A stretch of 64,000 nt of DNA from Pelargonium tetragonum (GCA_036897445.1 JAYMTL010000034.1:62001-126000), one strand, 5' to 3'. Shown: positions 12,801 through 25,824, counted from the first letter of the stretch. Program-made: numbers and translations. Notes: generated from the letters alone by a model not told the origin.

Positions 12801-15800
12801 CCTAGAGACTTGCCCTTCATTTTCCCGAAGCTACACACTCTCTCAAAATGAAGAACTGCGGATTCAGCGCCTTCTAACTCAGGTAGAGCTCCGTATATCC
12901 TGAAGCATTACTAAGAAGTCGAGTCTGTTTCTTAGTCAAATCTCCAGGGTTTGGAATTGAATTTATCCTTTCTTAAATAGAACGGTGAAAACCCCTTGGG
13001 AAAGGAAACCCCCTAAGCATTTTGTTCAGACTATACAGGGTACCTCTTACTAAAAAAACCGGAAACAAAGGTATGAAACTCCTAAAGCTTTGCAGTAACT
13101 TTAAAAGGGTTAGGGAGTTTTAGCTTTCAGGAAGAGGTAACAAGACTACAGCAACCTCTCTAAAAGTTTAGCCTCTAATAACACAAATTCAACAAGACAT
13201 GTCGAAGATAAAGCACTTACAAAATAGATTATTAGCCTTAAAAAACCCATAACTCTAGAACTCGGGACGTCCCTTCTTAATAGAATTTATAGAAAGAAAA
13301 AAAGTTCTAGGATTACTTGTATATCAAACAAACGAATTTCTGTTTGGGAGGTCTGGAGTCCCGTGATATTAAAATACGAGGTGCAAACTCCTGTCGATGC
13401 TTTATAACAACTAGGATCTTAGTATAAAAGGAAAGGGGAAATAGCTCTTAAGAAAATCTCCATTATCAAGATATACAGAGCTGCGATAAGAACGTTGCGG
13501 ATTTCCTGTAAATTAGGGACTTTCGGGCATCGTATTGAGAGTCTCCCCCTTTTCTTCTTAAGTGAATCTGGATACCCCGTCCAATCCCCTTTTAGGAGTG
13601 CCCCGATTCCTCGGGATTCTCAATTCGACCCGTCTTGTTTCTATGCAGACTTATTCGTATAAAAGATATTTCTCCTCTAGCGCCTTACCCTTTTTTCGAA
13701 ACATAAGTATTTAACTTCCTGAATTTGCACAAAGTGAACATAAAGGAGCCTTTTGCGCTAGGAAACTCGGTTATATACATAAAAATGAAGGAGGCTCTGG
13801 GTTTTCCAAAATAACTACGACTTAAAGCCCCGACTTATAAGGCACCGAAAAGGTTTAAAAACTAAACTTTAGTTATCTGATTATCAATGTAAGAGAATCG
13901 CAAGGAATTTACTCTACACAGGATGCGGATTGAGTCCGGGGAAGGTGTGCTGTATCGGGATTTCTACTAAATTTTTCTTTTTCACTATCTGCTTATTGAA
14001 GAAGGGCGGAGAAAGGGCTCCTTATGAACTAAGCTCCCATACTGTGTAAATCCCCTACTAGATTTTTAGAAAAAGACTTGAGGTTGAATCCAGAACTAAT
14101 AAAGGTATTCTGTAACAATTGACTAGCTTTGGCTTTAATACGCTAAGGGGGCTTGAAGTTAGCAAACAAAAAACAAGATGGGATACGCTTGAATTTGAGT
14201 CAATATTTACTAAACTTTTACTTATTACTTGCTTGTCAATTTCCTAGCTCCGGAAGAAACAAGAGGTTCCCCTTTTTACATACCTAACTTTCTGAAAATA
14301 GATTGAACTAATAAGACTCCCTTTTAATCATTCCTTGTGACTCATTAACCGGATGGGAGCTTTACCTCTACAAAGTACTTTAGAGTCTCTATCGCAAACC
14401 ACTTTCGATTTCCATCTAAGTAAAAAGCCACGATTTTAAGGCATTTTTAAGAAACCCATATGACCCAACTAATAAGATTCAAATTGACCCTTAAGCCTCA
14501 ATACGACATTTTTGCAGAGTCAAGATATAGGTCAGCTTCCCGAGTATATAATAAAGGCTTCCTGAATAGTTTATTGTTCTACCTAGTTTTATTAGTTTAA
14601 TTTATAAATAAAATACTATTAGTATTAGCAATAAAAAAAGTTTCTTACCAAAACCGGAGCAGGAAAAAGCACTACGTTGTTATTAAAGGCTCGAATAAGC
14701 AAAGACTTTTTAATAATGACTTCGCTAAGTTATTTTACAAACTTCTTTAATCTTGTAGCTTGTCGGTCCTTGTCCTAAAGGAAGTGCTAAAGATTTTACT
14801 TGCGTAACCACGTTCCTTTATAGAATCACATAAAGCTTTGTTATTTAGACTCTATCTCAGCGCATCTTTCTAGACTAATTGTAGGGATACGAATTTAAGG
14901 AAAATTTCGGGTATATGGCACAAATTTAGGGCTTTGGGGTATTAGCTCTAAAGGGGGGGATAAGAAGCTTTCTTTTGACACAGTAACACCGCAGGAAGCC
15001 CTTGGAAATTCATATTTAAATTCTTTTTATAGCAGTCTTACAGTATGTCTTTTAGACTATACCCCTCACAACTCAAAAAGCTTTTATAACAAAAAAAAGA
15101 ATTGACAGAATGTGTAGCCCAGTGTAGGACGGACCCTTACCCCTCAGGTTGTAATTGATTGGTTGAGGAATACTACTTTTCGTGGCTTTTCAAAGTACTT
15201 TTCAATTTATAGGGGTTCTCTGCCTTTATTTATATATACTGGGTTTCCATGTGTACGTAGTAGAAACCTGGGACTGGGAAGAGTAGCTCAAATTTAAATA
15301 CTAGTAAATGCTCCGCGGGGAAACTTTTTCAAAACTTGCGATCTCCAGGAATGCTTGATTTTATTAAGAAACTTTCTATTGATAAGTTAAATTTAAGGAT
15401 ATATCCAACAGAAACCGGGATTAACAGAATGAGAGGAAGAAAAAGCTTCCGTTGATAATCCGATCAGAAAAAGGACTTTCCTTGATATATCACGGTTACT
15501 TATTTTTCACATTTGGTTTAAGAACCTAGTAAAAAGAAATTCTGATCAAAAGCGGGCGACGGACTTTAAGGATGGTTATAGGGGTTTTGACTTTGCGTCT
15601 TATTACTGCGTGAGATAGTCTTTTTAGCTTAGCGTTGTCCCCAGTTATTTAGTAGCAATTTTGTAGTAAGAGTTTCCTGTATTGAGATAGAAATTAGAGC
15701 CGAAGAGTTTTTGTATTGCTGATTCGATGTCTAGTACTATTTACCAAGGAAGTTTTTTATATTATAATATAAGAAGCAGGTAGGAGTCTAGCCTTTATTC

Positions 15801-17815
15801 AACTAGGGTATATACATTAGGTTCATACTCAAATCATAACGATAAGTATCTCACTCTTGTCTATAAAACTAAAGTATCTTGAGCAAAAGGGGAGAGAGAG
15901 GGTAGACTGTTGTACTCATAAAAACTCCTAAGATGAAGTCTTGGGTACACGACTTTGAGGAATGTAGATTACTTTTCAAAATTTTATAAAAGTGAAAGTA
16001 CAATGTAAATTTTCCTTAAACCTTTAGTAGGGTAAGAAACCCCCTAGATTAGAACATAATACCTCTCTTTTTATTGAACTTATAATTTTAAGCCATAAAA
16101 CTTACTAGAGCAAGCTAAATCTAGAATTACATAATACAGATCAAGAAGCAAGATATCCGGGAGCTCCTTTCTAAGTATTTTACCCGCCCTACTTACTTGG
16201 GTATTAACCCTCTTATGACTCGTTCATAAGCATCCTTATATAGGGTCCGCTCAAATTTCAAGTGAAAGATATTTCTTATCTTACTCATTTTTCTGATTTT
16301 TTAAAGAGTTGAAGGGTCAATTCTGGTATTTATACTATGTATTCCCCTTTACAAAAGAGTAGCGAGAACGCTATTATATACGCAGTGTGTCCCTGTTGCA
16401 GGAAGTAATTCTTTTTAGGAGACGACCACCCCAGACTAAGTGTCATTTGAGGATACGGATTCTCGTAAGTAATTCATTAACTAAAGAAGAATTGAAAAAC
16501 GTGACAAGTATAAGCAAAGCATTAGCCCCAATTAGGCAAAACTAGTGGACTCATTAAGGACCCTGCTCAGACTTTTTTTTTTAGAAAAGCCCCACCAATT
16601 TCAATTTAAGTACAGTTACAATTGTATTAGTAGAGTCCTCCTGGTTATAATCCTATAAGCCCGTGTATTACTAACTTGTATTACTGAAAGAGTTTTTTTA
16701 GGATCCCTATCTAGCTAAATTAATGGAAAACACTCTAAACCGGCAGAATCCCCACCCTTACTTTTAACTAAGAAAATCCCAGAAAAGGGAAGCTTCTTTA
16801 CTTAGAAACTTAACTTATAAGATTCCTGCTTTTGTTAAACCCCTAAAGTCTTGACTAAGAAAAATGCAGCGCTTCCCTGTCGTTTTAATTACCTTCCTAA
16901 ATACGGAACTCTAAAAAAAAGCAACCTTTTGACGGGGTTCTGATATATCTATATCTCGGGTAAATCCTCCCCAAGAGAATTCCTAAATTTTAGCGCCTAG
17001 TTGGTGACTCCAGTCGTATCTTTAGATTATAACCTTCGGGTATCAAAGCTCTGCCCTATAGGTATAAAGTCAATTAAAGTAACTTATTTTCCTTTTTGTT
17101 AAGTTCAAGGGAGACTCTAAATCTGACAAGGGGTCTACTAGCTAAAGTTCACTAGAAAAACTTTCTTGGGCAGAATCTTATCAAATAAAATAAAGGGAGT
17201 TTAAGGTTTACTTATAAAAAGTACTTTAACTAAAAATTCAGAAATAGAAAGTATTGTACTTAAGTAAATAGTTTACAAAAGGTTTAAGGAAATTCTAATT
17301 GTATAGATTTAATAAGATAAGACCCAAAGAAACCTACCTGAAATGAGAATGACTACTAGACCCTTCTTACTCTTTTTCTAATAACAGTTTCCTCTGAGCT
17401 AGACCCTGTTTCCTTAGAACTTTATTGTGTATCTGTAGCTTGCTACCTTTTTATAAACTTAAACCTGAAAATCAGAAACCGGAAACCTCTTACGTTCAAA
17501 AAAAGTTTGATTCTTTTACATTTTAAGTAAATACTTTCAAAAAGACTCCGAAAAGGAAATGCATATCAATTCAAAAAAGGGTTCCTAGTTTTTATCTCAT
17601 TTTGCTTTTTATTACGGGTTTAGCTACCCAGTTTATATCTTATAGGGTTGATATTTCCTATACTTTCACTATTGCTTTTTCGGAAACATTTCTAAGTGAC
17701 ATAATCAGTAAAACCAATACAGTAACTGCTTTTTACGAAAGACTTTACTCTTGTAAAACTATAAAACAGAGGAGCACTTTCCTGCCTATTCTTGAAGCTA
17801 AATTACGGCTTAGAA
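9887..17815. other. AT-rich DNA without recognised genes
   Basis: Open frames here are at most 77 codons and show no recognisable domain. Both strands carry many short palindromic G/C-rich words set in A/T-rich sequence. An inverted repeat at 12428-12455 is listed separately. GGATATATCCAAC is shared between about 10704 and 15398. I see no tRNA, rRNA or mobile-element signature. Confidence 0.55.
12428..12455. repeat. 7-bp inverted repeat (AAGCCTT/AAGGCTT)
   Basis: AAGCCTT at 12428-12434 can pair with AAGGCTT at 12449-12455 across a 14-base loop that includes TTCGG. This is a modest stem that could arise by chance and has no associated gene. Confidence 0.35.
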
Positions 17816-17901
17816 AAATATCCACCAAGATTGTAAAACTCCTGGAGACTCCTTCTATCTACTATAACTTATTAAATACAAACCTCGAAAAAGGAACTTA
17901 G
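17602..17901 (+). other. 99-codon open frame containing dispersed-repeat copy 2, unrecognised
   Basis: The open stretch extends upstream without a stop to about 17529, giving about 124 codons from stop to stop. The only nearby starts are non-ATG (TTG at 17602). The translation is mixed, with a hydrophobic N-terminal part and a basic stretch near LRLRKISTKIVKLL, and shows no motif I recognise. Its length is at the upper edge of chance for this composition. The one point in its favour is that the 28-bp repeat within it (17816-17843) is open in the same frame at the other copy near 2.5 kb. Confidence 0.15.
17816..17843 (+). repeat. 28-bp dispersed exact repeat, copy 2
   Basis: This is identical to 2480-2507 in the same orientation. 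The flanks are unrelated upstream and only loosely similar downstream. Confidence 0.8.
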
Positions 17902-20900
17902 AACGCTCTCAAATGAAATTGCCTGTTTTAAAAGCTTGATTTTCTATAGATAGAAGTAGTTAAGAAACGACCCCTATTTTATTTAAAGCTTAAAGTCCCT
18001 TGTGTCTTACTGACTTTCAACTCTTATATACCCCATACCTGCAGCTAGTACTAATTATACCCATTGTATATCCAAAGCAATTAGAAATTAGAAGTATCGC
18101 ATTTATTCAAAAGTTCTAGAGAGTAATGCTAGTTATATTGTTGTTAAGGGACATTCCTATTCTCTGTAGTTATTGACATAGAGAGGATGCAAACCTTATA
18201 CAATTACAATAGGGAAGAAGTTATTGTACCTGACTGCAGTGGTACACGGAGGGAAGGAAATGTAAGATAGTGTGAATCTACTATAGCCAACACCAACAGG
18301 AAAACTTTCGCTAATAAGAACCTTTTTTATAATTAGAACCTAGCAAAAGATCTAGATAATTGTCTTACCAAGAGAGTTCCTATTAATATTATTTGTTTAG
18401 TTAGAGTCTGCTTTACTTGCTGTAATGCCCTGGCTTTCAAAACAAGTGTCCAATTGAATACGAGTTCTAGGGCTTGGGAAATAGGTGTGAGGAATTCGGG
18501 CATTTTACGCTTCTTAAGGATCGCAGAGTTCTTATAACTGGGTAAAACTATACAGGGTTTCCTTATATTTATTTGCTTTAGATAAAACCGGGTCTTATTC
18601 TTAAAGACAGGTATAGCCCAGAAGTTAGGTATAGGTAGTAAGAGTTAGACTTTTAAGAGAATACGGATTCAGTTACAAAGTCTTAAGGCCTTCGAGAAGG
18701 GTTTCTATCTACAAGGACAGGGTCTAGGTATCAAGAAAAAAAGGGGTCAAGCTCATAAGAAAGGGTATTCATTAAGAAGGGATTCTGTAATGAAAGGTTT
18801 ACTGAACAAAGTTCTATTTACAAGGCGTTATAAACAAAGTAACTAAGTTGGGAAACGTGTCCCTTACAAGCCTTTTCGCGGGGTTCTTGGGTTTTCTAAC
18901 TTGTTATAAAAGTAACAATTACAGTCAAACTTTTTTGTAGGTTTCCCGAGAGTCTTAAAATCTTAAATTTCCTTTTTTGGATATAGGACTTCGGTCCTAA
19001 ACAAGTCAAGAGCTCGAATGAATTAAAAAGTCTTTCTATAACCCAAGGAGACTCTTAAGTCTAATTAGCCCTGCTTTCACTTTTTAGATAGGGATCGATC
19101 CTCTTTGCCGGGGCCCCTTTTTGGGGATTGAAGGGTTCTTAATACGCGCTTTTTATTCCACTTTAATATAGCAGTAAACCTTTTTAGAACTAGCAATTCT
19201 TCTGAAAGTATCTAAATTGCATATAAGACTCCTATCAAAAAATCATAGTATTTTGTGCAAGTCTGTTGGTTTACGCATTTCACCTTTGGTTATAGTGTTA
19301 GGATCTTTCCTAAATCAAAGGGTGGAAGAGGTTAGCCATTTCCTTTAGAGTAAGAGGGTTAGTCTTGATTTACTCGGTTGGATAGGCATGCGCTAGTTTA
19401 GTTTCTCGTAAATAGCTTAGATTGTCTTGCGTTCCCTGAAAATTAAGCGAGTAAATAGGGAAGGGGATGACAGTGAAGCCAGATAAGATCATAACTTACT
19501 TAGTCTAACTCCAATAAATTTAGTGTATTTATCTTTGTAAGCTTTCTCGTCAGTACAAGGTTCAACTCCTGTGAATAGTCCTATAAAGAGAAATCCTGGC
19601 TTTCTTACTTATTATTCTGCTTGCTTTATAGTATCTGGGACATCAATAAAGAGAGTGCAGGCTACCGGTTTCGGAAAAGGGGGTATAGAATGAATTTAAG
19701 AAGGTAGTAAGTGCTCTTTTTCAATCTCTTATTCCTCAGAGATGTCCTTACTTACTAATCTAGGATAGTAAAAGGAGAAGAACTTTACTGAGTACCTAAA
19801 CTGCGGGTAATTTGTATTCTAATAAATGCAACCCTTAAACTATTTACTTAAAATTCTAGTTTTAGTTTTTTAGTTTATATATTAACTTAAGAAGGAAACC
19901 CCTTTGTGTTGTTTATTGCTTTGCCCAGGAATACTCAGATAGAAAGCTTCTCTTCTCAATTTTCTTTTTTACAAGGTATAGGGTGTCATCTAGAAAGAAG
20001 AGAGTTTCCTTTATAAGCTAAGAATCCGCTGCTATCCCATTTTATCTTTCTTAGTCTTAGAAGTGCTGTGGGATAGGACTTGAACTCTTGCTTTTTAGTT
20101 TCTTTACTCCGCTTTCCTTGTTTACTTTCCACGAAGTTTCTGGTCTTAATTGAAATTTGAGTCTTCTTTCTGAGAGCTCTTTTCAGAATTAGCTTTTTTA
20201 ACGTATTCCCACTTTTGAACCCTTACTAAACGCAAATAAATACATTATCCGTTTTATAGCCTAGGTTAGGACTCCTCCATTTTTAAAAACTTGGCAGAAT
20301 CCCTTATTTCAATTAGGAACTTGGAGGAAATTAGCAACTCCTTTTTCCAGTATCATACCTCTTTCATTCCGCAATTCCTATATTTATTATTAAAAGGATC
20401 TCAAGCTAAAGAATTCCTCTAGAATAAAAGATTTTAGAACCCGGTCCATTCCTCTAAGAAACCAAAATGAAATAAACAAGTAAGCTACAGAGTTACGCTT
20501 CTTTAGCTACCTCTCTTAATTGAATCGTGTTGCTTTGTCCTAAAGAAACTTTTCATTACTAAATTATAAGTATAAAAGAGATGTCGTTTCTTGCTTATTT
20601 GTTTTAAAGTTAGTTAGTAAGAGTCTCTAATTTCTAGGTTTCCCTGTTAAGAATAAGAAATATAGGGAGTCCTTTAACAAACTTCCCTGAATATTTGAGT
20701 AGTTCCAATTAGAATTATATAAGGTCTTTATGGAATCTGTTTCCATAGTATTATGGATTTCTATAGTTTTTGCCTTAAAAAGGTTCCCTAAGAGGAGTTC
20801 TACTAAAGAAATTTCTAGTAAAATTTAAGATTTAAGGATACTAAGATTTAAACTCCCGAAAATCATAAGAGTAAGTTTTATTTGTTAGAGTAGCTATAGC

Positions 20901-21326
20901 TTCTAAAATACTTGATATAGAGACTTTTTTTTATAAGATCCACAAAATTTGCAAAAACACAAGTTTAGATTTTAGTAGATCGGATTTTAACGTGTATTAG
21001 AGCTTTGTTATGGGGCTTAGGACTTGGAGCTAGAGCTTGTGTATTACTGTAGTAAAGTCATTTAGTAGTTGTATTACTCTATTAGTTATGTATATTCCTA
21101 TTCTCTAGTTAAGTTATTAGTTTATTATTAGTAAAGGAATAAGGGTTTTTAATAGATAGTAATAGGTACGTATAGAGTTTGTATTAGCAAGGGGATCTTC
21201 CTCTAGTTCTATATCTTTATCATTTTTATCATTTAAGAGGGGAAGGCCTTGGAAAGTAAGGATAGTGTCTATGTTACCGACTGGCACGAAGGAAATTAGG
21301 TTATATAAGTAGTAGTTTTAGATACA
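17902..21326. other. AT-rich DNA without recognised genes
   Basis: There is no open frame of note and no RNA gene. A GC cluster at 19091-19126 stands out and is listed separately. At 19540-19570 the + strand carries a T-arm-like GGTTCAACTCCTGT, but nothing tRNA-like lies upstream. From about 20.8 to 21.2 kb the sequence is especially rich in TTAGTA and TATTAG words, without a clear repeat unit. Confidence 0.5.
19091..19126. repeat. GC cluster with nested palindromes
   Basis: Within 36 bases lie the palindromes GGATCGATCC (19092-19101) and GGGGCCCC (19110-19117), followed by TTTTTGGGG, so that CCCC (19114-19117) can pair with either neighbouring G run. Such a G/C-dense cluster in AT-rich DNA resembles the mobile GC clusters known from some organelle genomes, but I found no second full copy in this window. 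Confidence 0.45.
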
Positions 21327-21530
21327 CTACAGGAACACCAGCTCTTCTTTTGACTTAGCCTTAGCAGGTTTAGTTGACTTGCTTGGCTTAACAGGAACAA
21401 CAGTAAGAGAAGCAGAAGTAGGAACAGAAGCCTTAGCAGCTATAGGAGAGTAGGGGCACAGTAAGAACAGGAGCAACAAGAGTAGCTATAGGGGCAAGTA
21501 GGGGAACTGTAGCTATAGAGAGATAGAAGA
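21327..21530 (-). pseudogene. Ala/Pro/Thr/Lys-rich coding-like tract
   Basis: Read on the minus strand, this tract is clearly richer in G/C than its surroundings and shows codon-like periodicity: runs of GCT, CCT, ACT, GTT, TCT and AAG. The part nearest the stop (21327-21329) ends in a Lys/Ala/Ser-rich tail (KPSKSTKPAKAKSKEE). The part further upstream is Ala/Pro/Val-rich and contains repeated PIA motifs. The two parts lie in different frames, so there is no single intact frame. Low-complexity tails of this kind occur in linker-histone-like proteins and in flexible linkers, but there is no domain to decide between them. It is either a fragment of a decayed gene or an exon of a gene whose remainder I do not recognise. 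Confidence 0.4.
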
Positions 21531-23960
21531 TTATAATACCTGAGTTTAGCTTGTTTATTATTCTTATATTACAGTTGTTTATTGTACTTCTTAAGTAAGG
21601 TAAGATAGTACTAGATAGTCGTTGTTTCTTTAAGAGCTCTTGTCTTCTGGGTTTATCGTTTAAGAGTATATAAACTTAATAGGATTAGGAGATGTTGTTC
21701 TTGACTCGCAACCTATATCAGGCCCTGCTTAAAATAGAAAGAGTTTAGAAAGCCCACAAATATAATTGTTGATTTTAGTAGTACAGCTGGGTGACTCCAG
21801 AATATATCTATAAAAAAGAAAAGCCCCTGAAGTTTCTCAAAATAAAGCTTACTTACCTAACCTAATCTAGTCAAGGGATCCTGGAAAGCGAACCCGGTAA
21901 ATAATTAAGGGATTTCAGACCTTCCCAGGTTCTCTCTCTTATTAATAGAGACTTTGACACGGCAAATACGGGATATCCAGGTTCCTTATAAAGTCTAATT
22001 TAAGTAAGGGTCCTGTTATAAAGAGCTTTCTCAAGCATTATAAAATTTGGGATTTTCGCACAATTAGACACTCGCTAAAGAATTAAGAGTTCCTCTGCAG
22101 TTACTGTTGACATTGACCGAGTAATTCCACAAGGAGCCCCCTTCTCCGCCTACTAACCTTTTAAATCTCTAATATATTAATATATACAGAAAACTTCCCT
22201 GGTTACGGCATAACCGGATATACTACAGGAGACTTTTTCTTAAAAAAGGGTTGACACTTATTTCCAACAAAGAAATTGAATATTTTGGGATCCTTGTAAA
22301 AAAGCCGATCGAAATTTGCTTTTAGGATAACTCCGAGCATTACATTATATAACAAAAGCTAACTAAAGCGCTTCTTAGAATTGAATAGCCTATTCAAAAA
22401 GGTAGATAAAAAGCTTTTTAAGGGTGCTAACGAATAGAGGTCGGGGTTGTGTAAAAGAAAAAAGTCTTCTTATTTTAATAGTTATTGATACTTAGATCTA
22501 CGGGGGATTCGGCTACTTTAAGAGCACTGGCCTGGCTGGAATCAAATTCATTTTGTACTCACAACTCCTACACGGATATACCTTAATTTTAATAGGTATG
22601 ATTTTATGCTGAATACTTTTTAATCTGAAATATTCTGGTGTGGTTTACGCTAGAAAAATCAGACTAGTCACTGACAGAAGCTCCATGTTCAGATAGCATA
22701 GAATAGAAATTACAAGAAATTTAAACAAGGGAATCCCACATGAAAGTCTTACATTACGGGGCGCAAAACCTACAATAGCTTTTAAATAAAATTGGGGTTC
22801 TTGCCTTGTTCTTTATCCAACTGATGAACGATAAAAGTAAGGAACTTTTAAGGGGTTATCCTAAAGGGTTCAGTACAGGAAATGTAAACCTTGTTATTAA
22901 CATCATAATAATAAATAAGCTTGTGTTAAGCTGTCTTTTCAGTCTTGGACTATGACGGGCAGCCTCTGAAATTTAACAAATAGTGTAGTTTAATGCCTTT
23001 AGGGCAAGCTCCTAGGCTGGGAGTAAAGGAGGAAGTTTTTGGTTTGGTAAAGAAATAAAATAGAAAGAATTCCCTAAGTTGAAACTAAAAAAAAAAAGAC
23101 TAATTTTGGGCAGTTGATATTATTAACTTTTTCTGTTACGTGAGTAAACTGCCGCTCAAGTTGGACCTAAGGTCTGATGCCGAAGCTTATAGCTCTGCTT
23201 CAACACTAGAATTTGTTTTTAGAGTCATCTATATATACTTGATACTCGGCCCCTTTATGTAAACTAAGAGGATGCTGTGGTTTAACTGAAAGCTAAAAAG
23301 GGGAAACTTCATCTTCATCCTAGAATACCACTCTCTTTTTTAATTGTGAGCCTTTGACTTGACTCAATAGAGATTACCGCCTTGTTCAATAATATGGGAA
23401 CCCCTTTTACTGACATAGCCAAAAATAGGTCAAGCCTAAGAGTAAGAAAGATGAGAAGAAGATAATTTATGATATTATGAAATAAGTGCATCTACATAAC
23501 GGCAGAATACCGATGTAAGTTAATAAGAGTTTGTAAGGAAACTATAAAGATCCGCGTTTCCATAACTTGTACATTGAAGGGGGGTCAAAATCAAGTAGAT
23601 AAGGTGGATCCTTTTTTCTTCGTTTTATTTGGATTTTAATATAGTTACTTAACCGATGATGAGATAAAAAAAGTAAAAAAAAGAGTTCTATGAAGCCGAG
23701 GCTCTTTAGAATTTGTCTAACTATAGGGGTTTCTGTACTACCCGGAGTCTACTAAACTAGGAAAAGTCCCTTAATTATCAAATATACTCCGACTCTTAAG
23801 AGCCTAAGGTAATTCCTTTGCTTTTTATATAATTACAAAGATTTTGAGTATTCCTAGATATTTATATAATATTTCCTTTATAACAAAGAAAACATTTCTT
23901 TTACTCCCTATTGGTATCTGCACAAGGAAACTTAGAAACAAGGTCGCAAACAAGAAAGAG
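21531..23960. other. AT-rich DNA without recognised genes
   Basis: The minus strand continues for about 200 bases upstream of the Ala/Pro-rich tract as an open but unremarkable Lys/Arg/Leu-rich frame, then loses any coding character. A 14-nt palindrome at 22172 is listed separately. The rest shows no gene, RNA or repeat that I can support. Confidence 0.45.
22172..22185. repeat. perfect 14-nt AT palindrome
   Basis: ATATATTAATATAT is self-complementary over 14 bases. Being wholly A/T, it is only mildly unusual in this composition. It is noted as a possible easily melted site. Confidence 0.4.
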
Positions 23961-24032
23961 ACCCTAGCCAGCTTGAACCTTTGACATGCGGATTCCACGA
24001 ACCCGGGCTCTACCAACTAAGCTATACACCCC
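23961..24032 (-). tRNA. tRNA-His(GUG)-like, 3' part degenerate
   Basis: On the minus strand the 5' part fits a histidine tRNA well. There is an extra leading G as in the His-specific G-1. The D arm has GCTT pairing with GAGC around AGTTGGTA. The anticodon stem CGGGT/ATCCG closes a seven-base loop TCGTGGA with GTG at 23996-23998. A five-base variable region and a T-loop-like GGTTCAAG follow in the right place. However, the T stem does not pair, and the 3' strand of the acceptor (expected to match GGGTGTA) is absent. Position 33 would be C instead of the usual U. It may be a pseudogene, a 5' tRNA fragment, or a tRNA whose 3' half is supplied or changed after transcription. The first two thirds are unlikely to be coincidence. 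Confidence 0.45.
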
Positions 24033-24892
24033 AAAAAATTTTTACAGAGTACTCTTTTTTAAGATATATTAGGGAAAAGGGCTTAATGAATTCTAAAGGG
24101 GATTTCCAGTATTTGCCAGTTCTAGAGTTCTTTCCTTAAAATAAGCAGGGTTTTTTAGGATAGGTCTAGTTAATAAGTATAAGTTTTACGGGATACAGAA
24201 TAGTGCAGGTATAGTTATGAAGAGTAAGAAAGTAAAAAACTTTCCTTTATTTATAAGGTTTCCAATGGAATTGGATTGGGGAGTCTAAGCTAAAGCAAGG
24301 TGTTCCCGGTAAATACAAGATAGAGTTAAGGTATTGTTATTATGTAGAGTTTTCTTACTAAGGTAAGTCAATAGGAAGTGTTTATAAGGCAAGTATAGCC
24401 CATGAGACAAGGAAAAGAAAAGAGCCATAACAAGTCAAAATATCTTTAACTTATAAAACTAAAAACTTTACCCTAATAGGTATTATATAATAGCGGAAAG
24501 TCAAGCTAGGGTTCGCATACATCTAAAATTTCTTTGACAGGAATGCAGGGGTTAGCTGCTAGGAAGGTATTTAATTGCAAAAAATGAATAGGATTCCTCA
24601 GGATTATCTACAAAACTCTGTGACTTTTTGAATATAGAAGTAGGGCTGGTTACCAGAACTAATACATACTAAAGTCTTAATTTCCTTAAATTATAAAACG
24701 TAATCATGTAGCTTCATAGAACTCTTTTTTGTATTTCTGTTTTTACTAGACTTTCCGAGAAAAACCCTGGTTATAACTCGATTAGTTGCTCTTTTCGTTC
24801 GTGTAGTAGTATCGGTAACCCGAATTTTATATACTTAATTATCTAGGTTATGCTTATATAAGGAGTAGGAGTCTCCTCTACTATTATAGTCT

Positions 24893-25771
24893 GAATTCTA
24901 TTAGAATTTCTTTATAACTAGTTTATAGCTAGGTAGGTTTTTTACATAATATTAGAGCAAAAGTAATTTCTCAAGTCAAACAAATAAGGAATTGTCAAGT
25001 AAGCTCTTGGACATCGTTTTTCTATCCTCTGTTTTCTTTTCTCCGGGTTTCCTAGAAGCTTATCAATCTAGAGACTACTCTAGTATACTATAACAAACAG
25101 AGCTGTTACTTTTTATATAAACCTAGAAAAACCTTTCCTTTACCATATTAACGAAAAAACTCCTAACCTTTCTATATCTCCTATAACGGATGAAATACAA
25201 AACTAAAAATAGGAACTTAGATGCCAACTCCAACTTCTTATTGACCTACTTTTGTTACTCTTTCTATTTATTAAGACTCAAAATACAAGAATTACTACAC
25301 TTTATTTACTAGAAACCTACTTCTTTATCCCGGAGTTCTACATCATGTCTTTACCGAAAACAAATGACTTGAGCCTAAGTTCTTTTACTTTCTCGAATGG
25401 GATGAAATAATAGGAACACGAAAGCAACTCTCCTTTTTTTAAACAAACCTTACCCTCTTAACTACTTTACGGAATGGAAACAAGAAAAGCTAGCCTTTAA
25501 TTCATTTTAGCATTTAAACTGAAAATTCAGGAATTATAAGGATACTATACAAGTATTCCCGGAAAAAGTATAATACAAAATGGGTTTCCTAAATAAAGAA
25601 AGGTTCTTTTTACCCCTAAGTTACTTATCTCCTATACCAACAACTCCTTATTCATACTCCTACTTGTACTTGCTTCTTATGTCTACCTATAACTTCATTC
25701 TTATAACCTAAGCCTTTCTCCAGACCTGTAACCCTCATACTATTAAGAATACCTAGGCTACAAACTTTTCT
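24893..25771 (+). other. TGA-free frame of about 290 codons (hypothetical)
   Basis: From a TGA at about 24891 to the next near 25770 this frame has no TGA but contains over twenty TAA/TAG codons, so it is open only under a code that reads both as amino acids. TAA/TAG is not depleted relative to background, which weakens the case. The middle part (25.2-25.45 kb) has a hydrophobic Leu-rich run followed by a Ser/Asn/Lys-rich stretch. No start codon or family can be pointed to. This may well be chance. Confidence 0.1.
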
Positions 25772-25824
25772 GAGCTATAATCTTGGTAAAGAGTATGTCT
25801 TAATTATCTGAATTAATAGCAGTA

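Noticed and set aside
14515-14545. AAGATATAGGTC, similar to the S element of group I introns (also GATATAGTC near 41335)
   Set aside because: No R element or P7 partner upstream and no flanking exon. A short match expected by chance.
15885-15905. Short GAGAGAG run
   Set aside because: Too short to count as a microsatellite in this composition.
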